Assembly (NCBI RefSeq): GCF_018141525.1
Contig: NZ_CP064655.1
Coordinates: 1,954,501-2,018,500, forward strand
Length of the DNA: 64,000 nt
Direction: 5' to 3'
Origin: Miltoncostaea marina
GTDB taxonomy: Bacteria > Actinomycetota > Thermoleophilia > Miltoncostaeales > Miltoncostaeaceae
The notes beneath the pieces were generated by a model. The model saw only the letters and a list, made by a program, of their open reading frames with translations. It was not told the origin of the DNA and did not search any database. This document shows, piece after piece, positions 1 to 7,175 of the stretch (positions are counted from its first letter, which is position 1; every line of letters starts with the position of its first letter). Both the position numbers and the translations under genes were made by a program.

Positions 1-120
1 GGGTCGGCCACGCCCGATGAGCTGCTCGGGGGGCTCGGCGTGGACCTCTCGGACCCGGGGGTCTGGGAGCCCGGGTTCCGCGAGATGGAGCGGATGGTGG
101 AGGCGGCCGAGGCGGGCTGA
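1..120 (+). CDS. M3 family oligoendopeptidase, C-terminal end (partial)
   Basis: Only the last 39 codons lie in the window; the gene runs off the left edge. The tail contains a DELLGGLGVDLSDPGVWEPG segment followed by a short acidic helix and a TGA stop. That pattern (a helix with 'LL..LGVDL.DP..W..G' near the end) is typical of the C-terminus of PepF-like M3 zinc oligoendopeptidases, cytoplasmic enzymes that cut short peptides. The catalytic HExxH motif is outside the window, so the call rests on the tail alone. Confidence 0.55.
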   Translation, partial: GSATPDELLGGLGVDLSDPGVWEPGFREMERMVEAAEAG

Positions 121-155
121 GCCCACCCCGGCGCGCCCCGCGCCACCCGCGGCGA

Positions 156-518
156 TCAGCCCTTCGAGGCCTTCTTGGAGGCCTTCAGCGGGTTGAGCGC
201 CTTCTGCACCTGCTCCGGCAGCTCGCCGATCGGGTAGAGCTGGCGCCCGCACTCGGAGCGCCGCGTCGGACGCGCGCGGCAGGTGGTGGGCTCGCTCCAC
301 ACCGAGACGGTCCGGTGGCCGCGCTCGCAGAGGTAGACGCGCGCCTGGCGGCCCGCGGCGGGGCCGACCGGCTGCGGGATCGCCTCCTCGACGACCTCCT
401 CCTCGATCGCGACGACGTCCGGGTCGTCCTGCGTGGCCTGCGCGGCGTCGGCGTCGGCCTGCTCCGGCGCGGCCACCTCGTCCGCGACGGCCTCGGCCGT
501 CACCTCGCTCTCGCTCAT
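156..518 (-). CDS. Small acidic protein with a C-terminal zinc-ribbon-like motif
   Basis: This is a 120-residue protein of unknown function. Residues 1-50 are acidic, Ala/Glu-rich and probably disordered. Residues 60-95 carry C64, H68, C80 and C90 in a compact region that looks like a metal-binding ribbon. The C-terminus is basic, Lys/Ala-rich and ends KKASKG. The start is supported by an AAGGAG ribosome site a few bases upstream. The start codon overlaps the stop of the upstream HTH gene by four bases (ATGA), so the two are probably translated together. A role in nucleic-acid binding is inference only. Confidence 0.75.
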   Translation of the reverse strand: MSESEVTAEAVADEVAAPEQADADAAQATQDDPDVVAIEEEVVEEAIPQPVGPAAGRQARVYLCERGHRTVSVWSEPTTCRARPTRRSECGRQLYPIGELPEQVQKALNPLKASKKASKG

Positions 519-949
519 GCACGCTCCTTCGACGGACTGCTGACCGGGCCAGGATAGCGCCCCGCCCCGGGCTCGTCGTCGACCCACGTGAGCCCGCGCC
601 GGCCGCGCATGCGGGCGAAGTTGGCCATCGCCCGGTCGAAGCCGACGACCGCCGGGTCGAGCAGCGCCCGCGCCCGCCAGAGCCGGTACTCCGCGAAGTG
701 GCCCGGGTGCACGCCCAGCACCGACGCCAGCCGCTCCATCTGCTCGGCCGTCGGCGCCGCCCCGGTGCCCGTGCAGAGCTGGTGCAGGCGCGTGCGGCTG
801 ATCGCCACGCCCTCGGCGCGCAGCAGGCTGCCGAGGCCGGAGACGGTCAGCCCGCGGCGGTCGAGCAGCCGCGACAGGGCCACGGCGAGCGGCTCCTCGC
901 TGATGGCCGACGCGGGCCGGCTCGAGGCGATGTGCGGGGCGTTCGGCAT
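515..949 (-). CDS. XRE-type helix-turn-helix protein
   Basis: This is a 144-residue protein. Residues 18-80 fit a Cro/XRE-like HTH: an LAVALSRLLDRRGLT helix, a second helix in SLLRAEGVAISRTRLHQL, then PTAEQMERLASVLGVHP. The rest is helical (FAEYRLWRARALL, then a region rich in Arg). It probably binds DNA and regulates transcription. It is the first gene of a two-gene unit, with an ATGA overlap to the zinc-ribbon protein, and is divergent from the methyltransferase 55 bp away. The start chosen is the ATG directly before the recognisable protein; longer in-frame extensions run into the divergent gene. Confidence 0.75.
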   Translation of the reverse strand: MPNAPHIASSRPASAISEEPLAVALSRLLDRRGLTVSGLGSLLRAEGVAISRTRLHQLCTGTGAAPTAEQMERLASVLGVHPGHFAEYRLWRARALLDPAVVGFDRAMANFARMRGRRGLTWVDDEPGAGRYPGPVSSPSKERA

Positions 950-1004
950 GCGGATCGCGCACACTACGCACGCCCCGCCCCCTCCGGAAGGACCACGACC
1001 GCGC

Positions 1005-1718
1005 ATGACCGGCCCCTCGGCGGGTTCGCACACGATCGGTGACGCCTCCGACCCGGTCGCCCGGCTGCGCCCGGTGCGCGAGCAGGTCGCGGTCGGCCCC
1101 CTGCGCCTGCGGATCGCGCGGCCGCCCTCCGCCGAGGACCTCATCGACGAGGACGACTACGCGCGCGACGAGCGCCTGCCCTACTGGGCCGAGCTGTGGC
1201 CGAGCGCCCGCGTGCTCGCCGAGCGCCTGGCGGTGGGCGGGCGCCCGGCGACCGCCGGCCGCCGGGTCGTGGAGCTCGGCTGCGGCGTCGGCGTGCCCGC
1301 CATCGTCGCCGCCCTCGCCGGCGCCGACGTGCTGGCCACCGACTGGTACGAGGAGGCGCTGGCCTTCACCCGCCACAACGCCGCCGCGAACGGCGCCCGC
1401 CTCGGCACGCTGCACGTCGACTGGAACGCCCCGCCCCCCGCCCTGCTCGACCGCCCGGCCGCCGACCTCGTGATCGGCGCCGACCTGCTCTACGAGGCCC
1501 GCAACGGCGGCGCCCTCGCCGCGCTGCTGCCGCGCATCCTGCGCCCCGGGGGCGAGGCGCTCGTCGCCGACCCGCGCCGCCCGCACGCCGACGCCCTCAT
1601 CGACCCCCTCGTCGCCGCCGGCTGGCGGCACGACCTCGAGGAGGTCCGCTACGCGGGCCGGCCGGACGAGTCGGGCTCGCTCATCCGCCTCCACCGGCTG
1701 ATCGCGCCGGGAGGCTGA
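1005..1718 (+). CDS. Class I SAM-dependent methyltransferase (lysine-methyltransferase-like)
   Basis: This is a 237-residue Rossmann-fold methyltransferase. After an N-terminal region with DERLPYWAELWPSARVLAE, typical of the PF10294-like lysine methyltransferases, it has motif I VVELGCGVGVPAIVAALAG, then ATDWYEEAL (motif II acidic residue) and DLVIGADLLYEA (motif IV). It should transfer a methyl group from SAM to a protein or small molecule; the substrate cannot be read from the sequence. The ATG chosen has a GGAAGGA site about 13 bases upstream, and the reading frame further upstream overlaps the divergent HTH gene. Confidence 0.85.
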   Translation: MTGPSAGSHTIGDASDPVARLRPVREQVAVGPLRLRIARPPSAEDLIDEDDYARDERLPYWAELWPSARVLAERLAVGGRPATAGRRVVELGCGVGVPAIVAALAGADVLATDWYEEALAFTRHNAAANGARLGTLHVDWNAPPPALLDRPAADLVIGADLLYEARNGGALAALLPRILRPGGEALVADPRRPHADALIDPLVAAGWRHDLEEVRYAGRPDESGSLIRLHRLIAPGG

Positions 1719-1762
1719 CGGCCGGGAGCCGCTCGGCTACAGTGCCGCGCGCCACCGTTCGA

Positions 1763-1768
1763 TACAGT
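1763..1768 (+). promoter_or_regulatory. -10 box for tRNA-Asn
   Basis: TACAGT (TANNNT form) ends 13 bases before the mature tRNA, placing the start site a few bases upstream of it. A second TACAGT lies at 1738-1743. No clear -35 hexamer is visible. Confidence 0.45.
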
Positions 1769-1781
1769 GGTCGCTGAGCGA

Positions 1782-1853
1782 TCCTCGGTAGCTCAATGGT
1801 AGAGCATCCGGCTGTTAACCGGAGGGTTGCAGGTTCGAGTCCTGCCCGAGGAG
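1782..1853 (+). tRNA. tRNA-Asn (anticodon GTT)
   Basis: This 72-base cloverleaf folds without mismatches. The acceptor stem pairs TCCTCGG with CCGAGGA, the D stem pairs GCTC with GAGC, and the anticodon stem TCCGG/CCGGA encloses the loop CTGTTAA with anticodon GTT. The T stem GCAGG/CCTGC has the standard TTCGAGT loop, and the discriminator base is G. The CCA end is not encoded, so it must be added after transcription. A terminator follows directly. Confidence 0.97.
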
Positions 1854-1860
1854 CTTCCGA

Positions 1861-1888
1861 AAAGCCCCGCTATCGGCGGGGTTTTTCG
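1861..1888 (+). terminator. Rho-independent terminator of tRNA-Asn
   Basis: A CCCCGC arm (1866-1871), a five-base loop and a GCGGGG arm (1877-1882) are followed by TTTTT. An AAAA run on the 5' side can extend the stem. It starts eight bases after the tRNA and is the only classical T-tract terminator seen in the window. Confidence 0.92.
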
Positions 1889-2000
1889 TTGGCCGGGGTC
1901 AGGCCGGAGTCGCCAGATCCTGGTCCGTGACCCCGTCGGACCCAGGCGCCCGCGTCGCGCCACCATCCCCGGGGCCGTCCCGCGGTGGACGACCGGCGAT

Positions 2001-2570
2001 TCAGCGGCCGGCGCCCGCCTCGGGGAGCAGCACGACCGGGATGCCCGCGCGCCCCGCGCAAGCGATCGCGTGCACCGTGCGCCCGCGGGGGCGCTCGCCG
2101 CGGTGTGCGGCCACGCAGATCGCCGCGGCCGGGCCGAGGCCGTGGCCGCCGAGCACGATGCCCCCGTTGCGGGCCAGCAGGCGCTGGTCGTCGTGGTCGC
2201 GCGGCGCGCCCCGGCCGGGGTCGGCGTCGCGGGCGAGCGCGACCCAGTCGGCGTGCAGGGCCGGGTCGAGCGCGACCACCGCCGCGCCGGGCGGGCGCGC
2301 GGCCGGCTCGAAGCCGCTCCACGGCACCACGAGCTCGACCGCCCCGCCGCCGGCGGTGGCGCCGGCGGCGTAGGCCTGATCGGCGCCCGGCGAGCCACCG
2401 GTGCGGACGGTGTGGCCGGCGCGCGCCAGCGCGGCGCCGACGCGCGCGCAGAGCTCCAGGCCGGCCGGCGACAGCTCGCGCTCGCCGACCGCCGCCACGA
2501 CGGCCGGCCGCCGCAGCGCCGGGTGGGCGAGCAGGCGCTCGAGCGCGGGCCGGTCGCCCATGCCGGACAC
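2001..2570 (-). CDS. SLOG-superfamily nucleotide-binding protein (DprA/Smf-like fold)
   Basis: This is a 189-residue Rossmann-like protein. An AAVGERELS strand near residue 28, HTVRTGGSPGADQAYAAGA around residues 53-71 and a C-terminal HAIACAGRAGIPVVLLPEAG are the hallmarks of the DprA/Smf and LOG-like (SLOG) fold, where the GGSPGAD loop binds a nucleotide or phosphate. It lacks the DNA-binding surroundings of true DprA, which is present at 51.7-52.8 kb. The substrate is unknown; a nucleotide-sensing role is inference from the family. A second possible start lies three codons downstream. Confidence 0.7.
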   Translation of the reverse strand: MSGMGDRPALERLLAHPALRRPAVVAAVGERELSPAGLELCARVGAALARAGHTVRTGGSPGADQAYAAGATAGGGAVELVVPWSGFEPAARPPGAAVVALDPALHADWVALARDADPGRGAPRDHDDQRLLARNGGIVLGGHGLGPAAAICVAAHRGERPRGRTVHAIACAGRAGIPVVLLPEAGAGR

Positions 2571-2833
2571 CCTACGCCGACGGGCCGCCGCGCCCGTGCG
2601 GCCGCCGCAGGGGCCGGTCAGCCCGGGGCCGGCGGCGCCTGGGATTCTCGGACTCCGACCTCCACCACCGCCAGGGCGGCCCCGGCGGGTTCATGGGCGT
2701 GGAGGAAACCTGGGCTGACGGCTTCGCCCTGGCGGCCATCGCCGGGGCGCGACCCCTGCGCCAGGTTCGGGCAGGTGGCCGGCGTGAACGAAGGGTTCCT
2801 CGACGCTACGGCTGGCGGGGCGACGCTCGTGCC

Positions 2834-3004
2834 ATGTTCCCGCGCCTGCGCGACGACGGCACCATCCTCCTGCCCCTGCGCGCGGAGGGGCAGGACGGCG
2901 TGGCGGGGGAACGCGCGGAGGTCATCGGGCCGGACGACGCCCGGTACGAAGCCCTGGCGGCCGCGTTGCGTGAGCGGCAGGCCGCGGAGGCGCCGGAGGA
3001 CTGA
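2834..3004 (+). CDS. Hypothetical 56-residue protein
   Basis: This short ORF starts MFPRLRDDGTILLPLRAEG, continues with GPDDARYEALAAALRERQ and ends in an acidic tail. Third codon positions are almost all G or C, as in genuine genes here, which supports coding. There is no membrane segment, no Cys and no recognised domain; a short beta hairpin followed by one helix is likely. It sits tail to tail with the radical SAM gene (59 bases between stops). The 263 bases before it hold no other ORF that can be supported. Confidence 0.45.
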   Translation: MFPRLRDDGTILLPLRAEGQDGVAGERAEVIGPDDARYEALAAALRERQAAEAPED

Positions 3005-3063
3005 GCCGACCGGGGCCGGCCCACCCTGCGGGGTGTGCCGGCAGTCCTGGTGATCAGCGGGAC

Positions 3064-4110
3064 CTACGCCGGGCGGCCGGCGCGGCTGGAGTGGTGCCCC
3101 ACCTGCGCAGGCCTCGCGGGGCGCGCCGCGCTGTCGCGGAGGCCGTCGACCTGACCTCCCTCGGCGGCCGCCGCGACCAGCGCCTCGTGCCAGTTGACCA
3201 GCAGCCGGTCGCCCGCGAGGAACGCGCCCCAGACCCGCTCGCAGAGGCGCTCGACGGCCGGCCGGCGCACGGCGGCGAAGCGCGCCCAGGCGTCGCGGAC
3301 GCGTGTGCGGGTCACGTCGCAGACCGCGTACCGCCGATCGAGCCCGTACGTGGACGGCACCAGCGTCCCATCGTCCTGCAGGCAGAGCACGCCGAGCGGG
3401 TGCGGCGGCCCGGCCTGCTCGTCGCGGTGGACCAGGTCGAGCTGCACCACCATCGCGCCGCGGTAGAGCACGCGCAGCGCCGCGGTCAGCACGTGGACCT
3501 GGAGCAGCACCTCGTCGTCGGGCCGCTCGCCCCCCAGCCCCTGCGTCGCCCGCCCCGCCGCCTCGAGCGCGTGCAGTTGCAGCAGGCGCGCGCCGTGGGC
3601 GTGGGCGAAGCCGGCCGCCCAGGCGACGTCGCGCCACGAGGACCGGCCGACGGTGTACACCACGCCGAAGGGCACGCCGGCGTCCCGCGCCCGGCCGATG
3701 CCCGCCTCGAGCCGGGCGAAGGCCCCGCGACCGCGGATCCGGTCGTGCAGGTCCGGCGGCCCGTCGAGGCTCACGGCCAGCACATCGACGCGCCCGGCCA
3801 GGAGGTCCAGGCGGCGGGCGTCCAGCAGCGTGCCGTTGGTGGTCACGGTGGTGCGCAGCCCCGCGGCGCGGGCGCCGTCGAGCAGCGCCGGCAGGTCGGC
3901 GAACAGCAGCGGCTCGCCGCCCGACACGGCCACGGTGCCGTAGCCCAGCGCCGCGCAGTCCTCCAGCGCCCCGACGATCGCCCGCACCGGCAGCGCCGCG
4001 CGGGCGCGTGGCCCGGACATCGAGTAGCAGTGGGCGCAGCTCAGGTTGCAGCGCAGCGAGGGGTGCACCTGCACGACGCCGGGCGGGGGCGCGGCCGACG
4101 TGCCGGCCAC
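3064..4110 (-). CDS. Radical SAM protein with SPASM/twitch-like C-terminus, candidate peptide maturase
   Basis: This is a 348-residue protein. The N-terminal cluster motif is LRCNLSCAHCYS (CxxxCxxC for the 4Fe-4S cluster that cleaves SAM). It is followed by VSGGEPLLF (SAM-binding GGEP), TTVTTNGTLL and VLAVSLDGPPDLHDRIRG, a segment typical of SPASM-type peptide modifiers. The C-terminal part has LCLQDDGTLVPS, AVCDV and RLCERVW, so only three Cys remain where full SPASM domains have about seven. The start is a GTG with GAGGGG upstream; an ATG is absent in this frame before the cluster. It lies 29 bases downstream of the FPKGI-repeat protein and is probably co-transcribed. A role in modifying that protein is inference from context. 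Confidence 0.8.
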   Translation of the reverse strand: MAGTSAAPPPGVVQVHPSLRCNLSCAHCYSMSGPRARAALPVRAIVGALEDCAALGYGTVAVSGGEPLLFADLPALLDGARAAGLRTTVTTNGTLLDARRLDLLAGRVDVLAVSLDGPPDLHDRIRGRGAFARLEAGIGRARDAGVPFGVVYTVGRSSWRDVAWAAGFAHAHGARLLQLHALEAAGRATQGLGGERPDDEVLLQVHVLTAALRVLYRGAMVVQLDLVHRDEQAGPPHPLGVLCLQDDGTLVPSTYGLDRRYAVCDVTRTRVRDAWARFAAVRRPAVERLCERVWGAFLAGDRLLVNWHEALVAAAAEGGQVDGLRDSAARPARPAQVGHHSSRAGRPA

Positions 4111-4139
4111 CGCGTCGCCCCTCGCCCGGCGCGCGCCGC

Positions 4140-4496
4140 CTACCGGAAGCCGATCTCCGCCTCGAGGATGTCGGGGAACGGGATGCCCTTCGGGAAGATG
4201 CGGATCTCGTCGATCTGCGGCAGCTCGCGCAGCAGGTCGACGAGCCGCCCGGCCCCCTCGAGCCCGACGATGGTCTGCACCCGCACCCCGTCCGGGATGA
4301 CGATGCCCTTCGGGAAGACGCGCATGGGCCGCACGCCGGCCGCGTTCATCGCGGCGACGGCCTTGCTCATCTGCTTGAGCGCGTCGCCCTTCAGGCCCCC
4401 GGCCTGGAGGGTCCTCACCAGGTGCGACTCGAGCTCCCGTTCCGGGACCGGATCCTGCGGGAGCGAGATCCCCGCCTCGCGTGTCGCTGTCGCCAT
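4140..4496 (-). CDS. FPKGI-repeat protein, candidate substrate of the adjacent radical SAM enzyme
   Basis: This 118-residue protein is not recognised as a known family. Residues 15-55 look helical and could act as a leader (PERELESHLVRTLQAGG...). Residues 59-69 and 99-109 are two near-identical segments, R-[VI]-FPKGI-[VP]-[IF]-PD, exactly 40 residues apart, and the second lies only nine residues from the C-terminus. There is no Cys and no membrane segment. AGGAG sits seven bases before the ATG. A leader-like N-terminus, repeated C-terminal cores and a downstream radical SAM gene suggest a RiPP precursor. The alternative is an ordinary small folded protein with an internal duplication. Confidence 0.7.
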   Translation of the reverse strand: MATATREAGISLPQDPVPERELESHLVRTLQAGGLKGDALKQMSKAVAAMNAAGVRPMRVFPKGIVIPDGVRVQTIVGLEGAGRLVDLLRELPQIDEIRIFPKGIPFPDILEAEIGFR

Positions 4497-4529
4497 GTCG
4501 GCACTCCTGTCTCGGTGCGAGCACAGAGT

Positions 4530-4545
4530 CCACCGCTGACGGTGG
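4530..4545. promoter_or_regulatory. Perfect inverted repeat upstream of the FPKGI gene
   Basis: CCACCG-CTGA-CGGTGG has two perfect 6-bp arms. It lies 34 bases upstream of the FPKGI start codon, between it and the divergent LigD-type gene. It could be an operator or an RNA hairpin in the leader; which one is not visible from sequence. Confidence 0.3.
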
Positions 4546-4675
4546 CCTGCCGAGTGTCGTGGACGCCGCGGGCGGGGCGCCATCACCTCCTGTGGTGACG
4601 GGACCGGGTGCGCCGCCCGGTTCTCACGCTTCGGGCCCGCGCACCCGGGCGCGCGACGCCGTCGGGCGCCTGCGG

Positions 4676-4681
4676 TAGCGT
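4676..4681 (+). promoter_or_regulatory. -10 box, leaderless start of the LigD-type gene
   Basis: TAGCGT ends six bases before the ATG at 4688. No Shine-Dalgarno sequence fits between them, so transcription probably begins at or next to the start codon. Confidence 0.5.
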
Positions 4682-4687
4682 CACCCC

Positions 4688-5716
4688 ATGGCGGCGGAGC
4701 CCGAGCCCCTCGAGCTGGACGCGGGCGGGCGCACCGTCGCGATCAGCAACCCGGACAAGGTCATGTTCCCCGAGCACGGGGAGACGAAGGCCGACCTCGC
4801 CCGCTACTACCTGGCCGTGGCCGAGCCGCTCATGGCGACGGCCCGCGGCCGGCCCGCGCTGCTGCAGCGCTTCCCGAACGGGGCGACCGGGCAGTCGTTC
4901 TTCCAGAAGCGCATCCCCCAGTCGGCGCCGGGGTGGCTGACCACGACGACGGTGTCGACGCCCAACGGCACGACCTCGCGCGCCCTCGTGCTCGCCGACG
5001 TCGCGCACGTGCTGTGGGCGGCCAACATGGGCTGCCTCGGCTTCCACGTGTGGCCGTACCGGGCCGCGCGCCCCGATGAGGCCGACGAGCTGCGCCTCGA
5101 CCTGGACCCCTCCCCCGGCGTCACCTTCCCCATGGTGCGCGAGGCGGCGACGGAGGTGCGGGCCCTCCTCGGCGAGCTCGGGATCGCGGCGTACCCCAAG
5201 ACCACCGGCAACCGCGGGCTGCACCTGTACGTGCGCGTGGAGCCGGGGCGCGACTCGTTCGCGGTGCGCCAGGCCGCCGTGGCGGTGGCCCGCGAGATGG
5301 AGCGCCGGCGCCCCGACCTGATCACGGGCGCGTGGTGGAAGGAGGAGCGCGGCGCGCGGGTGTTCGTCGACTTCAACCAGAACGCGCCGCACAAGACCGT
5401 GTTCGGCGCCTGGTGCGTGCGGGCGCGGCCGGGGGCGCAGGTGTCGGCACCGTTCGCGTGGGACGAGATCGATGCGATCGAGCCGGACGAGCTCACCATG
5501 CGCACCGTGCCGGAGCGGCTCGCCCGGCTCGGCGACCCGTGGGCGGGCATGGACGACGCGCCGCAGTCGATCGAGCCGCTCGTGGAGCGGTACCGGGCCG
5601 ACCTGGCCCGCGGCGTCCCGGACGCCCCGTGGCCGCCGGTCTACCCGAAGATGCCCGACGAGGCGCCGCGGGTGGCCCCGAGCCGCGCGCGCGGCGCGCG
5701 AGGGGGCGGGGGCTGA
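4688..5716 (+). CDS. LigD-type DNA polymerase/primase (PolDom)
   Basis: This 342-residue protein matches the polymerase module of bacterial LigD, an archaeo-eukaryotic-primase fold that fills gaps in non-homologous end joining. Signs include ISNPDKVMFPEHGETKADLARYY at the start, WAANMGCLGFHVW, the metal-binding LRLDLDPSPG (DxD), KTTGNRGLHLYVR and FVDFNQNAPHKTVFGAWCVR. There is no ligase or nuclease domain on this polypeptide and no ku gene in the window, so any partners must lie elsewhere. The last 20 residues are a low-complexity Arg/Gly tail. It begins an operon with the ATL-AlkA fusion and a Nudix gene. Confidence 0.9.
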   Translation: MAAEPEPLELDAGGRTVAISNPDKVMFPEHGETKADLARYYLAVAEPLMATARGRPALLQRFPNGATGQSFFQKRIPQSAPGWLTTTTVSTPNGTTSRALVLADVAHVLWAANMGCLGFHVWPYRAARPDEADELRLDLDPSPGVTFPMVREAATEVRALLGELGIAAYPKTTGNRGLHLYVRVEPGRDSFAVRQAAVAVAREMERRRPDLITGAWWKEERGARVFVDFNQNAPHKTVFGAWCVRARPGAQVSAPFAWDEIDAIEPDELTMRTVPERLARLGDPWAGMDDAPQSIEPLVERYRADLARGVPDAPWPPVYPKMPDEAPRVAPSRARGARGGGG

Positions 5717-6684
5717 GCGCGCCCCCGCCCGCACCGGCGCCGACGCCGCCCGGCGACGCCCGCGCCGAGCGCATCCTGGCCGCGGTGCGGGCGATCCCGC
5801 GTGGCTTCGTGCGCACCTACGCCGACCTCGACCCGGCCGCGCCGCGGCTGGCGGGGCGGGTGCTCGCGACCACGGCCGAGGAGGTGCCGTGGCACCGCGT
5901 GGTGCGCGCCGACGGCACGGTGCCGAAGGGCGAGCGCCAGCTCGAGCGGCTGCGGCGCGAGCGGGTGCCCATGCGCGGCACGCGGGTCGACCTGGCCGCG
6001 GCGCGCTACCCCGCCCCGCCGCCGGACGGGGCGCCGGCGGGGCGCCGCGGCGCCGCGCTGGAGGAGGCGATCGCCGCCGTGGCGGCCGCCGACCCGGTGA
6101 TGGCGGCCCTCGTGCGCGCCGCGGGGCCGGTCGAGCACCGGCCCCGCAACCCCGACGGCCACTTCGGCGCGCTCGTGCGCTCCATCGTCTTCCAGCAGCT
6201 CGCCGGGCGGGCGGCGAACGCCATCCACGGCCGGGTGCGCGCGCTGGTGGACGGGCCGCTCACCCCCGCGGCCCTCGCCGCCGTGCCGGACGACGCCCTG
6301 CGCGCCGCGGGCCTGTCGGCCGGCAAGCTGGCCTCGATCCGCGACCTGACGGCGAAGGTGCTGGACGGGACGGTGGTGCTCGAGCCGAACGAGGGCCTGG
6401 ACGATGAGGAGGTCATCGCCCGCCTCGTCGCCGTGCGCGGCATCGGCCGCTGGACGGCGGAGATGTACCTGATGTTCGAGCTGCGCCGGCTGGACGTGTG
6501 GCCGGTGGACGACCTCGGCGTGCGCCAGGGCTACGGCATCGTCTGGGGCATCGACCCGCCGCCGCCGGCCGCCCGCATGGGGCGCCTGGGCGACCGCTTC
6601 CGGCCCTATCGCAGCGTGGCGGCCCGCTACTGCTGGGAGGCCGTCGCGCTGGCCCGGGCCGGCGCCGACACGAGCCTGCGCTGA
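5713..6684 (+). CDS. Fusion of an alkyltransferase-like (ATL) domain and an AlkA-type 3-methyladenine DNA glycosylase
   Basis: This 323-residue protein has two repair domains. Residues 17-95 match the DNA-binding domain of O6-alkylguanine transferase (RAIPRGFVRTYADL), but the acceptor motif PCHRV reads VPWHRVV, with Trp at residue 60. That is the signature of ATL proteins, which bind O6-alkylguanine without repairing it and hand it to other repair systems. Residues 115-323 form an HhH-GPD glycosylase with LVRSIVFQQLAGRAA, a hairpin RGIGRWTAEMYLM and catalytic VDDLG (Asp pair 266-267). No ATG or GTG precedes the ATL domain in frame; a CTG overlapping the upstream stop is the best start. A GTG at 5785 would truncate the domain. 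Confidence 0.82.
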   Translation: MSAPPPAPAPTPPGDARAERILAAVRAIPRGFVRTYADLDPAAPRLAGRVLATTAEEVPWHRVVRADGTVPKGERQLERLRRERVPMRGTRVDLAAARYPAPPPDGAPAGRRGAALEEAIAAVAAADPVMAALVRAAGPVEHRPRNPDGHFGALVRSIVFQQLAGRAANAIHGRVRALVDGPLTPAALAAVPDDALRAAGLSAGKLASIRDLTAKVLDGTVVLEPNEGLDDEEVIARLVAVRGIGRWTAEMYLMFELRRLDVWPVDDLGVRQGYGIVWGIDPPPPAARMGRLGDRFRPYRSVAARYCWEAVALARAGADTSLR

Positions 6685-7175
6685 TGCCGCGGCGCAGCGC
6701 CGGCCTGCTGCTGCACCGCCGCGCCGGCGAGGGCGTGGAGCTGCTGATCGCCCACATGGGCGGGCCGTTCTGGGCGCGCCGCGACGAGCGCGCCTGGTCG
6801 ATCCCGAAGGGCGAGTACGAGGACGGCGAGGAGCCGCTCGCCGTGGCGCTGCGCGAGTTCGCGGAGGAGCTCGGGCGGCCACCGCCGCCGGGCGAGCCGG
6901 TCGAGCTCGGCGAGTTCCGCCAGTCGGGCGGCAAGCGGGTGGTGGTCTTCGCGCTGGAGGGCGACCTCGACGTGTCGCGGGTGCGCAGCAACACCTTCAC
7001 CACCGAGTGGCCGCCCGGCTCGGGCCGCCGGCGCAGCTTTCCGGAGGTGGACCGCGCCGAGTGGGCCTCGCCCGAGCGGGCCCGGGTGGCCCTCGTGGCG
7101 GGCCAGGTGCCGGCCGTGGAGGCGCTGCTGGAGCGGCTCGCCCGGGACGACCCGGCCGCCGCCCGCGCCGGCTAG
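6684..7175 (+). CDS. Nudix hydrolase
   Basis: This 163-residue protein has an exact Nudix box, GEYEDGEEPLAVALREFAEELG in the Gx5Ex7REUxEExGU pattern, starting near residue 48. It should hydrolyse a nucleoside diphosphate linked to another group. The N-terminal RSAGLLLHRR and the WSIPKGEYEDGE segment resemble the NTP pyrophosphohydrolase group that cleans damaged nucleotides or acts on diadenosine polyphosphates; the substrate is not certain. The ATG overlaps the stop of the ATL-AlkA gene, so the three genes from 4688 form one operon. Its end overlaps the convergent nicotinamidase by four bases. Confidence 0.88.
   Translation: MPRRSAGLLLHRRAGEGVELLIAHMGGPFWARRDERAWSIPKGEYEDGEEPLAVALREFAEELGRPPPPGEPVELGEFRQSGGKRVVVFALEGDLDVSRVRSNTFTTEWPPGSGRRRSFPEVDRAEWASPERARVALVAGQVPAVEALLERLARDDPAAARAG

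Noticed and set aside
156-1694. A 512-codon minus-strand open frame across the methyltransferase and HTH genes
   Set aside because: It is an antisense by-product of high GC. Its Arg/Ala/Gly-rich translation has no domain except the true 120-residue protein at its end.
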